NCBI GenBank assembly: GCA_026826555.1
Contig: JAKSZT010054458.1
Span: forward strand, 4,672,080-4,736,079
Direction: 5' to 3'
Source of the DNA: Tolypeutes matacus
Taxonomy: Eukaryota > Chordata > Mammalia > Cingulata > Chlamyphoridae
DNA length: 64,000 bases
Shown here: one piece after another, positions 1 to 10,691 of the stretch
Layout of the letters: each line of letters opens with the position of its first letter
Numbering within the stretch: the first letter of the stretch is position 1
Program-made: the position numbers and the translations under genes
The notes under the pieces: model-generated
What the model was told of the DNA's origin: nothing
Database searches by the model: none
What the model saw: the letters and a program-made list of their open reading frames with translations, nothing else

Positions 1-180
1 ATGGGAATCCTTTGTTTCCTTAATGTCTTTATCAATGCACATTCCCACTGTAATGATTGATCCACCTTCTCTATATTTTTCTCATTATTTGATGCTGTCA
101 TTTCTTTTTACTTAGTCAATCTGATAAGTGTATTGTGATATAACATTGTGGTTTTAATTTACATTAAGTATAATCGCATT
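1..180 (-). mobile_element. Possible old L1 remnant, antisense
   Basis: Bases about 95-175 read like the complement of the ORF2 3' region of old L1 elements: a 'CTGATAAGTGTATTGTGATA' stretch followed by 'ATTGTGGTTTTAATTTACATT', as in the minus strand of many mammalian L1 copies. The match is recalled by eye and heavily decayed. The first 90 bases are not assigned. Confidence 0.3.
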
Positions 181-1290
181 TAATATAATTTGCAAATGGA
201 ATGATTGTTTACTTAGAAAATCTCCATATTTAACAAAAATAAAACAAAACTCCTTCCAGAACTAACAAGTGTAAAGTGTTCTGCAAGTTAGCAGGATACA
301 AGATACAGAGAATAAACAATTGGATTACAAAGGGTACATAAAGTATGATGCAATTTTTTTAAAGTTTAAAAATATGCAAAAAAATATATCATATGGAAAA
401 TATACATAGTCAGGAAATGTATAAATACAAATTCATGTGAATAATTAATACCATTTTAAGAATGTTTGTTAATAGAGTGATAAGGGAGGGCTTGTAATTT
501 GGGAAGAGTAAACAAGTGAATTTGAATATTTTGTTGGCGTATTACTAAGTTTGTTGGTTTTTCATATTATCTTTTTAAATTTTTAATATTAATATTATTA
601 ATAAAAACAAAGTATTTTCTGAGTATATAAAATTATATACATCTATTTATGAATTAGTAGTTTCGGCACTGGCAAAATACACTTATTTTTATTCAAATAT
701 TACCCTGAATATATTTATTTTATTGGAAACACTGCATAGATTGTGAAAGAAAGGCTCAGATGATGAGATATCTTCAAGCAGGAGAAGTGGGTTCCTTCTA
801 AGGCATGGAGTGGGATGACTGGAGATACATTAAGAGATGGGTCATGGCCCAAATTTGAAATTAGAAAAGCTAGAAAAGGAAGCACAAGTTTTTGATACTT
901 TTCCTTGTAAGGATAAAGAAAAAAATTAATTAAGCTATATTTTTAAACTGTTACTCTTTTCCTTATTAATTTCTTTTAAAATATCTTGACAAATTCAAGA
1001 AGAAACACAGAATATGCCTATAAAGTTTGATAATGGCAGAAATTTTAGTGGGGCCTTTTCTGTTTCACCTTATTCTCTCACAGATTTTACTGTAGAAAGT
1101 AAGTTGGGTGGATTAAAACTCCCAGTTACAGCTGGTGTTTTATGATATAATATGTTTGACCACAGTGAAACGGGATGTAATGAAGAGACCCGGTGAAGTG
1201 GATCAGTGTTCCTGAGAAGGTACATGCAAAAAAGATCAAATTTGATGATTATTCTGTAGATATATATTGATGATGTGATGATGATAGCCA
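181..1290. other. Unassigned AT-rich DNA
   Basis: No gene, RNA or recognisable repeat. Open frames here are short and lack family resemblance. The sequence is AT-rich with short homopolymer runs only. Confidence 0.6.
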
Positions 1291-1294
1291 AGTT

Positions 1295-1445
1295 TGTTGA
1301 GGGCTTACTACAGAATTGGCACTATTGTGCCTTACATATCTAACTCAGTTAATCCTTACAACATCCTAATGAAGAAAATGAGACTCAAAATTAAACCAAA
1401 AAATACTATCTTGAAAGTACTTTTAAACCACACTGTATAACTTCA
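1295..1445 (-). mobile_element. MIR-type SINE remnant
   Basis: In this orientation the segment follows the complement of the MIR core and tail: 'GAGGGCTTACTACAG', then 'AACTCAGTTAATCCTTACAACATCCTAA', then 'GAAAATGAGACTCA'. These correspond to the familiar size-limit, 'aatcctcacaacaaccct' and 'gatgaggaaactgaggc' parts of MIR. It is old and strongly diverged. Confidence 0.6.
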
Positions 1446-2540
1446 GCATTTCAGGCTTAACCATAGGTATTCAATTATTCCTCTTGAGAAGGAAATATGG
1501 ATTAGCAAATAAATTCCTGTTTAACCCCTATACTAATATTAAGGAATCTTTGACATTTTTTTTTTATTATTCACAGAGAATAAAACTGATGTTCATTGGG
1601 GTTACTGGCTTATTCTAGGCTATTAAACTAGCAATTGCACAAGATTGTTTTTGTTGTTGCTGTTTTTTGTTTTGTTTTATTTTGTTTTTAACCTCAGATA
1701 TGTTGTGAAAAATAGCCTGAATTCCTTTCACTACTCTATGAGTTGTGTAATTCATATTCTTTAGGATTTTTCACAATTATAGATGGAAAAAGAAGCACCT
1801 TTCCATGTTTCATGGGAAAGCCCAACAGGGCTAGGTAAGACTCTGAGAATATGCTGGCATTCTTTAATACCTTCTATTAGGTGGAACAAAGATGAATCCT
1901 GTGTCAATCAAGACTTCAACAAGCTGTGACATTTTCTGCCACTTGTAACATGATTATCAAAATTAGGAAAAGAAACATTATTATAATAATGATCATTACT
2001 ATTAGGGAAATGATTGATTATAAATTTAATTTAGAAGTGATTAGATATTAGAAATTCATGTTCTTCATTGGAAAAGTTTTAATTACTAAGTAGTTTGAGA
2101 TTTAGCATAAGTGCATGATGTAATGCCTGAGTTCAAACTGTATAGAAGTGATGAGTTATCTAAATCATTTGAAGAAACAAATAGAGAAAACTGTTGTTGA
2201 AGAACAAAGATTCATTAGTTTGAGGTCATGTCTAACGTTGAATAATACATGATTATCAGAAATTGTGTATCTATTAACAATGGTATATTTATCTAGGTTA
2301 CAATATAATACCTAGAGTACGTGAAAATAGTAGCTACTTGGAATCAAGTGGGGCCCTCGCCAAATATTTGGTATTAAAATATACTCCACAGAAAAAGGAA
2401 TTGAAGCAAAACAAAAAATGAGGCTTTGATCCCATTAAGCCTTCATTCACGGACTCTCCTATGTAAAGTTCAAAAAGTTCATATTTCATTTAACCAAAAG
2501 AGCTAATTTAACCAAAGAAAATATATTTTATATGCAAAAA
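1446..2540. other. Unassigned AT-rich DNA
   Basis: No gene or named repeat recognised. A T/G-rich tract (TTTTTGTTGTTGCTGTTTTTTG and onward, about 1645-1690) is low complexity and may be the minus-strand tail of an unrecognised retroinsert. Confidence 0.55.
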
Positions 2541-2583
2541 TGTCTATGTATCTATATCTATTTTTCCTCCCTCTATCTATCAG

Positions 2584-2627
<44 letters not shown>
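2584..2627 (+). repeat. (CTAT)n microsatellite
   Basis: About eleven uninterrupted CTAT units, with degenerate CTAT/TATC flanks from about 2545 to 2645. The repeat alone produces a spurious Tyr/Leu/Ile/Ser-rich reading frame across it. Its length and purity suggest a polymorphic tetranucleotide locus. Confidence 0.95.
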
Positions 2628-2759
2628 TTATCTAATCTATCTATCTTGTTAAGTAAAATAAAAGGGCTGCTTGCTTTGGCATCTCCAAGAGTGACCCCCT
2701 TTCTGAAATCTCATAGGAACTTTCCAAAAGTTAAAAAATAAAAGCAGGGACTTTCTGGG

Positions 2760-2779
2760 AAAAAAAAAAAAAAAAAAAA
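2760..2779 (+). repeat. Poly(A) run of 20
   Basis: Twenty consecutive A residues. An AATAAA-like string (AAAAAATAAAAGC) lies about 25 bases upstream, so this may be the tail of a plus-strand retroinsert, but I could not recognise the body. Confidence 0.8.
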
Positions 2780-3235
2780 GAATGTACCTTTCAAAATTTG
2801 CTGTTTAAGCAAAATTTGGGAATAAGATGGTTTGGGGTCAATATAGATAACCAATCAGACATAGACAAGTATGCTATAATAAACAATCTATAATTGCTCC
2901 CTGCATTGGAAGATGCTCCTTTGTAATAAGGAACTTAAATGTCTACCAGTTATTGTAATTTCCACTTTGGAGATCCCCTTATGTGTTTATAAGCCAATTT
3001 AACCTGCTCACCATTTAAGACTCCTTACTTCAGTTTGAGTTTTCCCTCTTCAAACAGTTTCTCTTCCAAAAAGTTCAATGATTTGATTACGTTGATGACT
3101 TTTTTTCTTTTGACTATTTGTACATATGCATACATAACTGTGTATATGTTTTTATTATTCTAAGATAGATAGAAAACAACCAGAAAAAAATTATACTATA
3201 TAATCTGAATATCGCTGAATGAACTCAAATTTATT
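2780..3235. other. Unassigned DNA
   Basis: No gene or named repeat seen. Composition is like the neighbouring AT-rich sequence. Confidence 0.5.
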
Positions 3236-3239
3236 CTTT

Positions 3240-4190
3240 ATCTGATAAATATGTATTAAGCACCCACTTTAACTCAGTCAGTTTCCAAGGCATTGGGATG
3301 CATTAATTCACAAAATGGATAAATATACCTGTCCTCACAGATCTTATAATCTACTATGTGGAGATAAACAATATAAAAATACACATATACAATGAAAGAC
3401 TGTGATGGTTTCTGTGAAGGAAGATAAACCTGAAGGATGGGGTGGTTTTAAATAGAGTGGTCAGGGAATGCCTCATGGAGAAGATGAAATTTAAACACAG
3501 TGTGGAAGCAAGTAATACAAACATCTGTAGTCATATAGGGCACAGAAAAGTCAAATGGAAAAGCCCTGAAACAGGGGTGTGCATGGGTGTACTCCAAGAA
3601 TAAGCACAGAAATCATTGCAGCTGGAGCTGAGTTGCCAATGTAAAGGTAATGGGTAAAGATGTCCACAATGTTGGATTTATACATTTTATTTGAAATAAG
3701 TTATTACTAGAATGTTTTGTCAATCAGAGTGGCAACTTCTGATTCATCCTTGAAAAGGAATTACTATGACTAATGTTTTGACAATTGGAGTGTAGATAGT
3801 AAGAACAGTAGCAGAGAGGCCAGCCAATATACCCATGTCATCTTGAAGGATATTTGGACCAATGTGGTGGTAGTAGAGGTGGGGGTGATAAAACCCACAG
3901 ATATTATAATATAATATAATAGAATAGAATATCTGTGGGTTTTAATAAATAGAGAGGATTAAAAGATGTTTCCAATATTTGTGGTCTGAGCATATATAGT
4001 GTGGGAAAGACTAGTGAGAATAGCAGGATAAGGGTGATGGGTGGAAATTAGAGTTGGTTTTTGGACAGTTGAATTTGAGAAGCCATTTAGAATTTAAATG
4101 GAAATATTGAATGTGTTGTTGCATGTAAGACTTCTTGTTTCTCTGGCATGTGAATAACTTGGAAGTCATAACTCTTGTTTCTATAACAAG
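3240..4190 (-). mobile_element. L2 LINE remnant, 3' half, antisense
   Basis: Read on the minus strand this follows the 3' end of L2. The plus-strand landmarks in order are 'AAGCACCCACTTTAACTCAGT', 'CAAGGCATTGGGATGCA', 'CCTGTCCTCACAGATCTTATAATCTA', 'GTCAGGGAATGCCTCATGGAG', 'AAAAGCCCTGAAACAGGGG', and finally 'GGTGGTAGTAGAGGTGG' and 'TTTTGGACAGTTGAATTTGAGAAGCCATTTAGAA'-like sequence, in the order expected for an inverted L2. It is old, with many indels. A separate perfect hairpin interrupts it at 3889-3944. No open frame survives. Confidence 0.7.
3889..3944. repeat. Perfect 17-bp inverted repeat with 22-nt loop
   Basis: The left arm, TAAAACCCACAGATATT (3889-3905), is the exact reverse complement of the right arm, AATATCTGTGGGTTTTA (3928-3944). 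The loop is a TATAA/TAGAA pentamer-like repeat. The arms sit inside decayed L2 sequence, where only one arm has an L2 counterpart, so the second arm looks like a fold-back copy. Confidence 0.9.
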
Positions 4191-4200
4191 AAAAAGCTGC

Positions 4201-4830
4201 ACTGGAAGGGTGGCTACTCCTTGCTGGACCCTGCACCAGGGTCTGCTGCTGGGATGCTCAGCATATCTACGTCAGGGCAGAATAGCTCAGAAGAAAAAAT
4301 AACATTCTACTTTATAAACTGTGATGGTGAAACAAGAACAATTGAAAGAAAAGATGGTGACTCTCTTCTGATATTGTGGTAGAAAATAATCTGGATATTG
4401 ATGATTTTGATGCATGTGAGGGAACCTTGGCCTGCTCTATCTGTCATCTCATCTTTAAGAGCACATATTTGAGAAGTTACAAGGAATCACTGATGAGAAG
4501 AATGACAGCTTGATCTGGTTTATGGGCTAATAGATGCATCATGGTTAGCCTGCTAAATCTGTTTGACAAAGTCTATGGACAATATGATGCAGTGATGGAT
4601 GCCAAAAAATCCTTTGATGTGGGCAAGAACACCCAAGCTAGAATAAATAGGAATATTTTAATGAAATTTTACCTATTTTTATAATTATTATTTCTTAATT
4701 TATTTAAATGAGAACATGTATGAACGGATTTGTTATTACAACTATACGTTTCAATTCTCTTTGTATAACTATTGAATTCTGTAGTTCTGAAAGTATGCAA
4801 TATTTATTTTAGTAAAATTATAAAAATGCT
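4201..4830 (+). pseudogene. FDX1P: Processed pseudogene of mitochondrial ferredoxin (adrenodoxin), FDX1
   Basis: FDX1 makes a [2Fe-2S] electron carrier of the mitochondrial matrix that passes electrons from ferredoxin reductase to mitochondrial P450s. This copy is intronless and broken. From about 4255 it reads as the end of the presequence, then SSEEKITFYFINCDGET, KDGDSLL, a one-base deletion near 4367 (shift into VVENNLDID), then [16 protein letters not shown] with the first three iron-sulfur cysteines intact. A further shift follows; 'CLTKSMD' coding bases persist near 4557, but the Gln between its two cysteines is now a TAA stop. The coding match ends in FDVGKN at about 4635, close to the natural C-terminus. 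The AT-rich DNA to about 4830 probably is 3' UTR. Lack of introns, stops and frameshifts identify a dead retrocopy; I cannot point to a clear poly(A) tail or target-site duplication. Identification is by recall of the FDX1 protein. Confidence 0.9.
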
Positions 4831-4894
4831 AACCAAATATTAAAAAATAGTTAATATGGTAAAATATTACATAATTTACCTTACATTTGTTTAG

Positions 4895-5080
4895 TGACTT
4901 TAGCAAAATATTTTCATATAAATCTTATGTCTGCTTACCTATATAAGGTAGATTTAAAAGATATTATTATCCCTGAGTTTTCTCAGTGAAGTTAGAGATT
5001 TAAAATGGCTTGTCTAAGGCCATAAAACTACTTTGAAGATCTGGTACTAGATCCCACATCTTGTCAGCACAAGTTAAAGT
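4895..5080 (-). mobile_element. MIR-type SINE remnant
   Basis: The order 'TTTTCATATAAATCTTAT', 'TATAAGGTAGATTTAAAAGATATTATTATCCCTGAG', 'GGCTTGTCTAAGGCCATAAAACTA', 'TCTGGTACTAGATCCCA' matches the complement of MIR (tail, core, then tRNA-like head). Divergence is high. Confidence 0.65.
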
Positions 5081-5779
5081 TTCAGACTGAAATGGGAAAA
5101 ATTATTAATATCACACTTAGAACAGTAATTATATATGAATGTTATGGACAAAAATATTTAATTGCTTAGTGAACAATTTCAAAGACTCATTAACTTAATT
5201 TCAAAGATACTTATTAACATTATAAAAAGTATTTCAAAATTTGATTTACTGAGTAATAGAAATCTGAGCATAGGCACTATAACACTATAAGTTAAATCTC
5301 TGTTCTCACAGAACTTGTGGAATAAACTAAATATTAGATGTCTTTTTTCTTTCCAATTCTAAGCAAAATATTCTATCTTTGTAATCTTTTAAAAATAGTG
5401 CTGATTTGTAAATCTCTGTCTATAGCAGAACGGGAATCTTATTAATTGTTTTCTCAGTCCTGAGCCAGAATAAGCAATGAACAAACTTTTACATTGCACA
5501 ACAAAAGGGGCTCCCATTCTCTTATATAAGGCTGAAGTTACAAAGCAGTATGCATCAGTTCCAGAAGAGAGGGAATGGTTTTGAGTATCACAGATTGCCA
5601 ATTATATATGGGAAATATTTGTATCTTTATCTTACTAAAATAAATTCGTATAAGGTAAGAAAGGGGTAAACTGTTTGCTCTTTGGTAGTATAATAAAACT
5701 AGGACTAATTGTGAGAAACAGCAGAACAAATTAGTGAAAGACTGAATTACAAGACAACTGAATTATCTTCAGGTCATCA
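5081..5779. other. Unassigned DNA
   Basis: No gene, RNA or named repeat recognised. Two overlapping minus-strand frames of 63-70 codons occur around 5389-5729 but have no family resemblance or low-level conservation that I can see. Confidence 0.5.
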
Positions 5780-5935
5780 TGCAGTGTGATCACTTTTACA
5801 AATATTTGTCGACTATTATACTTGCTATAAGACACTGTGATATGCCCATTGGGAAATACAGAATTGAGCAAGGCAAGGAATACCCTCAGGCAGCTCACAT
5901 TTTATCAACAAAATATAGAACATATACATAAATAA
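5780..5935 (-). mobile_element. L2 LINE 3' end, antisense
   Basis: 'ATAAGACACTGTGATATGCCCATTGGGAAATACAGAATTGAGCAAGGC' followed by 'CCTCAGGCAGCTCACATTTTATC' parallels the antisense L2 3' terminus ('aggcactg..ggggatacagcagtgaacaaa..ccctcatggagctt'). Confidence 0.55.
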
Positions 5936-6134
5936 TTTGCTTGAACTAAACTGATCAATTTGCCAAATAAAGATACTTTTAAAATAATTGATATGTAAAC
6001 TGAGAATAGGAAAAACTTGAGGCTTCTACTGTTCATGGTGAAATATGTATGTACAGCGGGTTCTGCAAAATATAGTCTTAATCAATAATCAGGGTAAAAG
6101 ACTTTACTGGAGCATTATTTCACTCAGTATTTTA

Positions 6135-6565
6135 GAGTTCTTCAGGGAAATAGACGTGACAAAATATATATGGAAATATTATGAGACTTATTATAAGAAT
6201 TGGCTCATACAACCATGGCAATTGGCAAGCAAGTCTGAATTCTGTAGGGCAGGCTCCAAGCTGTGAACTCTAAGGAAGATTTCAATGAATTCCCCTGCAT
6301 AAGCTAGCTGACTAGAGAAAGAAATTTTTCTCTCTGACTTCTGAAATCACCAATTCTCACGTTAAGTCTTCTAACTGATTGGATAAGACTTTTTCCATTG
6401 CTGAAGGCAATCTCCTTTGTTGATTGGTGAATTAATCAGCCATACATGCATCAACTGACTCATGATTTAAATCCATGAAATATCCTCCCAGTAATAATCA
6501 GGCCAGTGCTTGCTTGACCAACAACTGGACACCATAACCCAGCCAAGTTGGCACATGAAATTAAC
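6135..6565. mobile_element. Old LTR-like interspersed repeat, family not named
   Basis: It contains the ordered landmarks 'GAGACTTATTATAAGAATTGGCTCAT', 'GGGCAGGCTCCAAGCTGTGAA', 'CTTCTAACTGATTGGATAAGACTTTTTCCA', 'GATTTAAATCCATGAAATATCCTCCCAGTAAT', 'CTGGACACCATAACCCAGCCAAGTTGGCACATGAAATTAACCATCA'. These belong to a common mammalian LTR-like repeat that I recognise by sequence but cannot safely name. Length of about 430 bp suits a solo LTR. No open frame. Confidence 0.55.
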
Positions 6566-6904
6566 CATCATATCCAGAAAAGATTATAAAATAAATTTTT
6601 ATATTTTTAGGCCTCTCTAGAATTGTTGCAAAGGTCACAGTCCAGGCACACAAGCCAAATTAATCACAAGATTACAAAATTTTTCCCATCCCTGATGCTT
6701 TACCACCAACATAAAAAAAGTGAATTAGAACTAAAAGATCTGCAAGTCTAAGACTCTATTTAAGTAGGAATTCATAGGGAAGCCAAAATACAACAGGATA
6801 GAAAAACAACAATAATAACAACACAAACAAGAATAGTAGAGGAAACTGGAATCTCTGGTGCCTGAAAGTACAGCAATAAACACAACCAAGCTCCTAGTCA
6901 GTTT

Positions 6905-7125
6905 ACAAAACTCTTACAATAAAGACCTATTACTTCATTTCCTGATACTCATTACTCATGTCAAGTTTGGGACAACATATTATAAGGAATTCTAAAAGGC
7001 AAGAAGAAATACACCCTGAAGAGGCAAAAAGGAAACATCAGAACCAGATTTAGCTGTGACACAGACTTTGAAATTATTAGGCAAGGAATGTAAATTGTTG
7101 ATTATGCTAATCTGGGTTCAAGGAA
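6905..7125 (+). mobile_element. Old L1 fragment (5' part, upstream of or in ORF1)
   Basis: 'GAGGCAAAAAGGAAACATCAGAACCAGATTTAGCTGTGACACAGACTTTGAAATTATTAGGCAAGGAATGTAAA' follows the early ORF1 region of old L1M elements (aagcatcagaaccagactcagatatg..atgttggaattatcagac). Decayed and short. Confidence 0.5.
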
Positions 7126-7184
7126 GAGGGCTTCATTGGAGGTGTTAAATTTGGTTTAGATAATGTTTAAAAGGCTTAAGTTGG

Positions 7185-7600
7185 CATTAGAAAACTTAGA
7201 GTGAATCTAGAGAAGAAGTGTGAGGACTGAGTCCTGAAGCTCTCCGATGACTGGAAATGAAAGAAATGTGAAAGAACAGGCAATAGAGTCTGCCAGTTAT
7301 GTAAGAGCAACACAGGGGCATGTAGGTTTTGGAATCTGAGTAAAAGAAAGTGTTTCAAGGACAAAAGAGTGATTTCTAGTTGTAATTCCTGTTGACGGAT
7401 CAAAAGGTAAACACAGAACAAGCAAATGGACAATGTTAAAGCATCATTGGAATCATTGGTAGATTGACAAGAGAAGTTTCAGTAGATGATTGTAGTAAAA
7501 GACAACTGAAATATTTAGAAGAGAAGATGGAGTTAGAGATGGACAATACAGACACCTTTCTGAAGCAGTTTTGTTTTAAAGGAGAAAAAAAATTAGATTT
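7185..7600 (-). mobile_element. L2 LINE remnant (reverse-transcriptase part), antisense
   Basis: Plus-strand landmarks 'GTGAGGACTGAGTCCTGAAGCTCTCC', 'AAAGAAAGTGTTTCAAGGACAAAAGAGTGAT', 'TGTTGACGGATCAAAAGGTAAA' and 'TTGGTAGATTGACAAGAGAAGTTTCAGTAGATGATTG' are the complement of the L2 reverse-transcriptase region that contains the conserved VPQGS-type block. No frame is preserved. The two minus-strand open frames overlapping it (77 and 85 codons) are remnants or chance. Confidence 0.65.
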
Positions 7601-7769
7601 TAGCAGGGGGGAATATGGGTTGAAAAGATTATAATTTTGATGAAATAAAAATTTTATGTTTCTGTGCATGAAAAAAATATATGGTATGGTTAATAATACA
7701 AAATTTAAAGGGTATAATTCTTAAAATATTAGCCTTGTGAAGGTAAGAGGGATGGGATTAAGTTTCTAG

Positions 7770-8380
7770 GTGAACGATTTGGCCTTAGGTAGACATACAG
7801 TTTGCCACCAATATCCATTTTTTCAAATAATTCAATGTACAGATTTTCATCTCTCTCTCCAATCTTTCCTTGAATTCCACATAAGACTGTATTTTGTTAT
7901 TGCTTGCTCTGCTGAGCTCAGACTTATGCTACCAGATTGCAGCTGTATTTCACAGATCAATGCCATTATCTGCAAACAATTTTTTTCTGTCTCCACCTCT
8001 GGCTATTTGTCTTAGGCCTCAGCCAGGCTCATTGCACTGATATCACTTGAATATGCCTAAAATTGCTGGCAGTAATGAAACTAAAGAATTAGCTAGGTTC
8101 TTTAATTGAGTCACAGGAGATAATTACAAGTCAGTAACTCTAACATCATGTCTGCATTACATGCCCTAAAACTTCAACCCTCCAACCTTGGATTCCACAT
8201 AAAAAGCAGAGATTACCATCTCTGGGTAGAGGTTCTGGGTTCTCCTGATAGATTTCCCACTCAAACAGAGCTGCTCAAGAAACTGGATCAGGTTTTGCCT
8301 CTGTGGGCAACATGGGAGGCCCAGGGTTGCTGCGGCCACTCACACCACGCTGTATTTTTGTAAATGGTTGAACTTGGTCT
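7770..8380. other. Unassigned, less AT-rich block, possibly LTR-like
   Basis: Base composition rises above the surroundings. The phrase 'GATTCCACATAA' occurs twice, near 7875 and 8190, and the second is followed by a TATA-like CATAAAAAGC. A 71-codon plus frame (8148-8363) and an 81-codon plus frame (7770-8015) are open but resemble nothing I know. An LTR or an unrecognised retrocopy is possible; I cannot decide. Confidence 0.3.
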
Positions 8381-10545
8381 GGCATTTATGATTCTGTTTC
8401 TAGGATGAAGAAAATAGGAGAAAGAGGAATAATAATGCTTTTCAATAGAACCTATAGATAGGTTAAATTAAACATAAAGTAATATTTTTTGTCATTGGGT
8501 ATCCTTGCTCTAGTCCTTTTTTTTTTTCCCCAAAGCCCCTATTCTCCCATTTTATCCCCCAAAACATATATATAGCAAGGTGCTTCAAGACAATAATTTT
8601 TGAAATCTTCTCAAATAAAATTAGAAGCCTCTGCATTCTATATATTCTCAAAGATTCATAGTATACATAAGAAATATGGAACTTCTGAAGATTCCTATAA
8701 TAGGTCCTAGTACAACATTGTTTTCCCCAAATTTATTTTCCTGAAGAATGTCTTTTTGATAAGAAGTATTAATGTACTATAGAATTACTTTGCAGCTAAA
8801 ACACATAGGAAAACACTGCCTTGATGTCTCTTTTTATAGATAAGGAACTGTTTTACTGATTCTGCATATTACTAGAAACAATAAGGAAAATTTTGACCTA
8901 GGACTATGGAGGAGCTATTTGGGCCAGTCAAGATGACCAAGACTATCCTGATTCGAGGAAATAATTTATATTGGCTATTGTTGAAATATATTTTGCCACT
9001 TAAATTAAATATATTTTGTACTAAGAAAAGTATTCAAAGACAAAAAAGAGACAAAATTTTGATTAAATAACATTTTAAAGTGATCTTAACATTTTATTTC
9101 ATTGTATTTTGTCTTCAGTGATATATTATTTGATTCAACATTTGGTTCAGTGAACTATGGCAAGTGATTGAATGCACATTCTAAATTTGTAAAATGATAA
9201 TGCTCAAGAAACATAACTGAGAGTAACATACTTATAGAAACTAGTGATTAGATCATTATGGCTTTCAATCATAGAACATTGTATACTACATATTTGTCAA
9301 ATCACTGTGATTTTATGATGATTTTGAACATAAGTAACAATGAAAGAAAAGTCTTGATTGATAGTGATGGCACATTGAAATTCATTAGGAATTCAAAATA
9401 CTTCAAATGCAGAGTACAATTCAAAATTAAACCATTAGAGTCAATGCACTCTTTGAACTCATGAAATTACAGTATGCACTTTTGGATGAACTTCTTCCTG
9501 AATTTCAATATAAAGATCAATGCAATTATGACTTTTATTCATCAAATGGCTATAAAACCATTGTCTGTTAAACTAGTGGTAGTAAAAGTAAAACATATAT
9601 ATTGGCAAATATGGAAAGTTTTGTTTTCTGCAAAACAAAAATTAGTATGTGTTTTATAAAATGATGCCCAAACGTTATTCTCCCAGAAAATAAGACATTC
9701 TAAAATAAGGCTTTAAATAAATTCTATTTTTAACCATGTTCCTTAAACTGGGACTTTATTTAAAATGAATCATTTTTTTTTAAAAAAGCAAAGCCTCTTT
9801 AAAATTAAGAAAAAATAAACTGGTTTCCCTATCTATAATAATACTAACCAAGATATTACTACTTTTTTTTCTGAAAAAAAGTTTATTATGTTGTCTACAA
9901 AGATAAAAACATGTTTAATCTTTGAATTTATGAATGTGGAACTGTAATTATAAATACTGTTTTAAAACACAAAAATCCTTATAATAATTAACATTAGGAA
10001 CTTAGAAGAAATTTTTTTTCACCAAAATTCTAAAGTATCCAAAGAATGACCTTGTGTAAGGCATTTAAATCATAACAAAGTCCCTGAATAGTAATAAAAT
10101 CACAAATCATAATAACAAATACAATAAGGCAATTTTATATAAATGCACAAACCTGATAATCTATGCTGATAGTTTAGGAAATAATTACTTGCTTCCCTAA
10201 AGAAAGACAGCTGTAAATTATTCAGGGGTTACTCCATCACTGATGGAAACATTTCCTTTGTTTTTTATTTCCAGCTTAAATGATTCCTTATCAAGAATTA
10301 GACAGTCTTATTATTTTTGTTATAATTATGAATAGACTGGTTATTCTTTAGTTTTCACATTCACATTTCTTTTCTTTTCAATATGTTTTATATTCTGATT
10401 GTCTTTTTCTTTTTCCTTTCTTGTTTAAATTACATTACTTAAGAAGTCTTTAGTTAAGACTCCTTGAATAAAATGACCATTTTTTTGAATAGTAAAAGAG
10501 TTCATTGCTAGATATATTTAAGCATATAAACACAGACACATAACT
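8381..10545. other. Unassigned AT-rich DNA
   Basis: About 2.1 kb without recognisable gene or repeat. Short T or A runs occur (8518-8528, 9773-9780, 9866-9873, 10011-10019). Open frames of 61-68 codons near 9258-9659 look like chance frames in AT-rich DNA. Confidence 0.5.
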
Positions 10546-10547
10546 TC

Positions 10548-10632
10548 ATCTCTATCTATCTATTTATCTATCATCTATCTATATCTGTCTATCTACCTAC
10601 CTATTTATTTATCTACCTACCTACCTATCTAA
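10548..10632 (+). repeat. Imperfect (TATC/TACC)n microsatellite
   Basis: Mixed CTAT, CATC, CTAC and TTAT tetramers. It directly abuts the HAL1-like element. It is more interrupted, hence probably older or less mutable, than the array at 2584. Confidence 0.9.
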
Positions 10633-10691
10633 ATTGATAAAATATGACCTGGGCACATACAGTGAAAAACAGAGAGTACCAGTTCCTATCC

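Noticed and set aside
2532..2741. 69-codon frame across the (CTAT)n repeat
   Set aside because: The Tyr-Leu-Ser-Ile periodicity is the translated microsatellite.
4011..4202. Minus-strand 63-codon frame near the FDX1 retrocopy
   Set aside because: It lies in decayed L2 sequence and has no relation to FDX1, which is on the plus strand.
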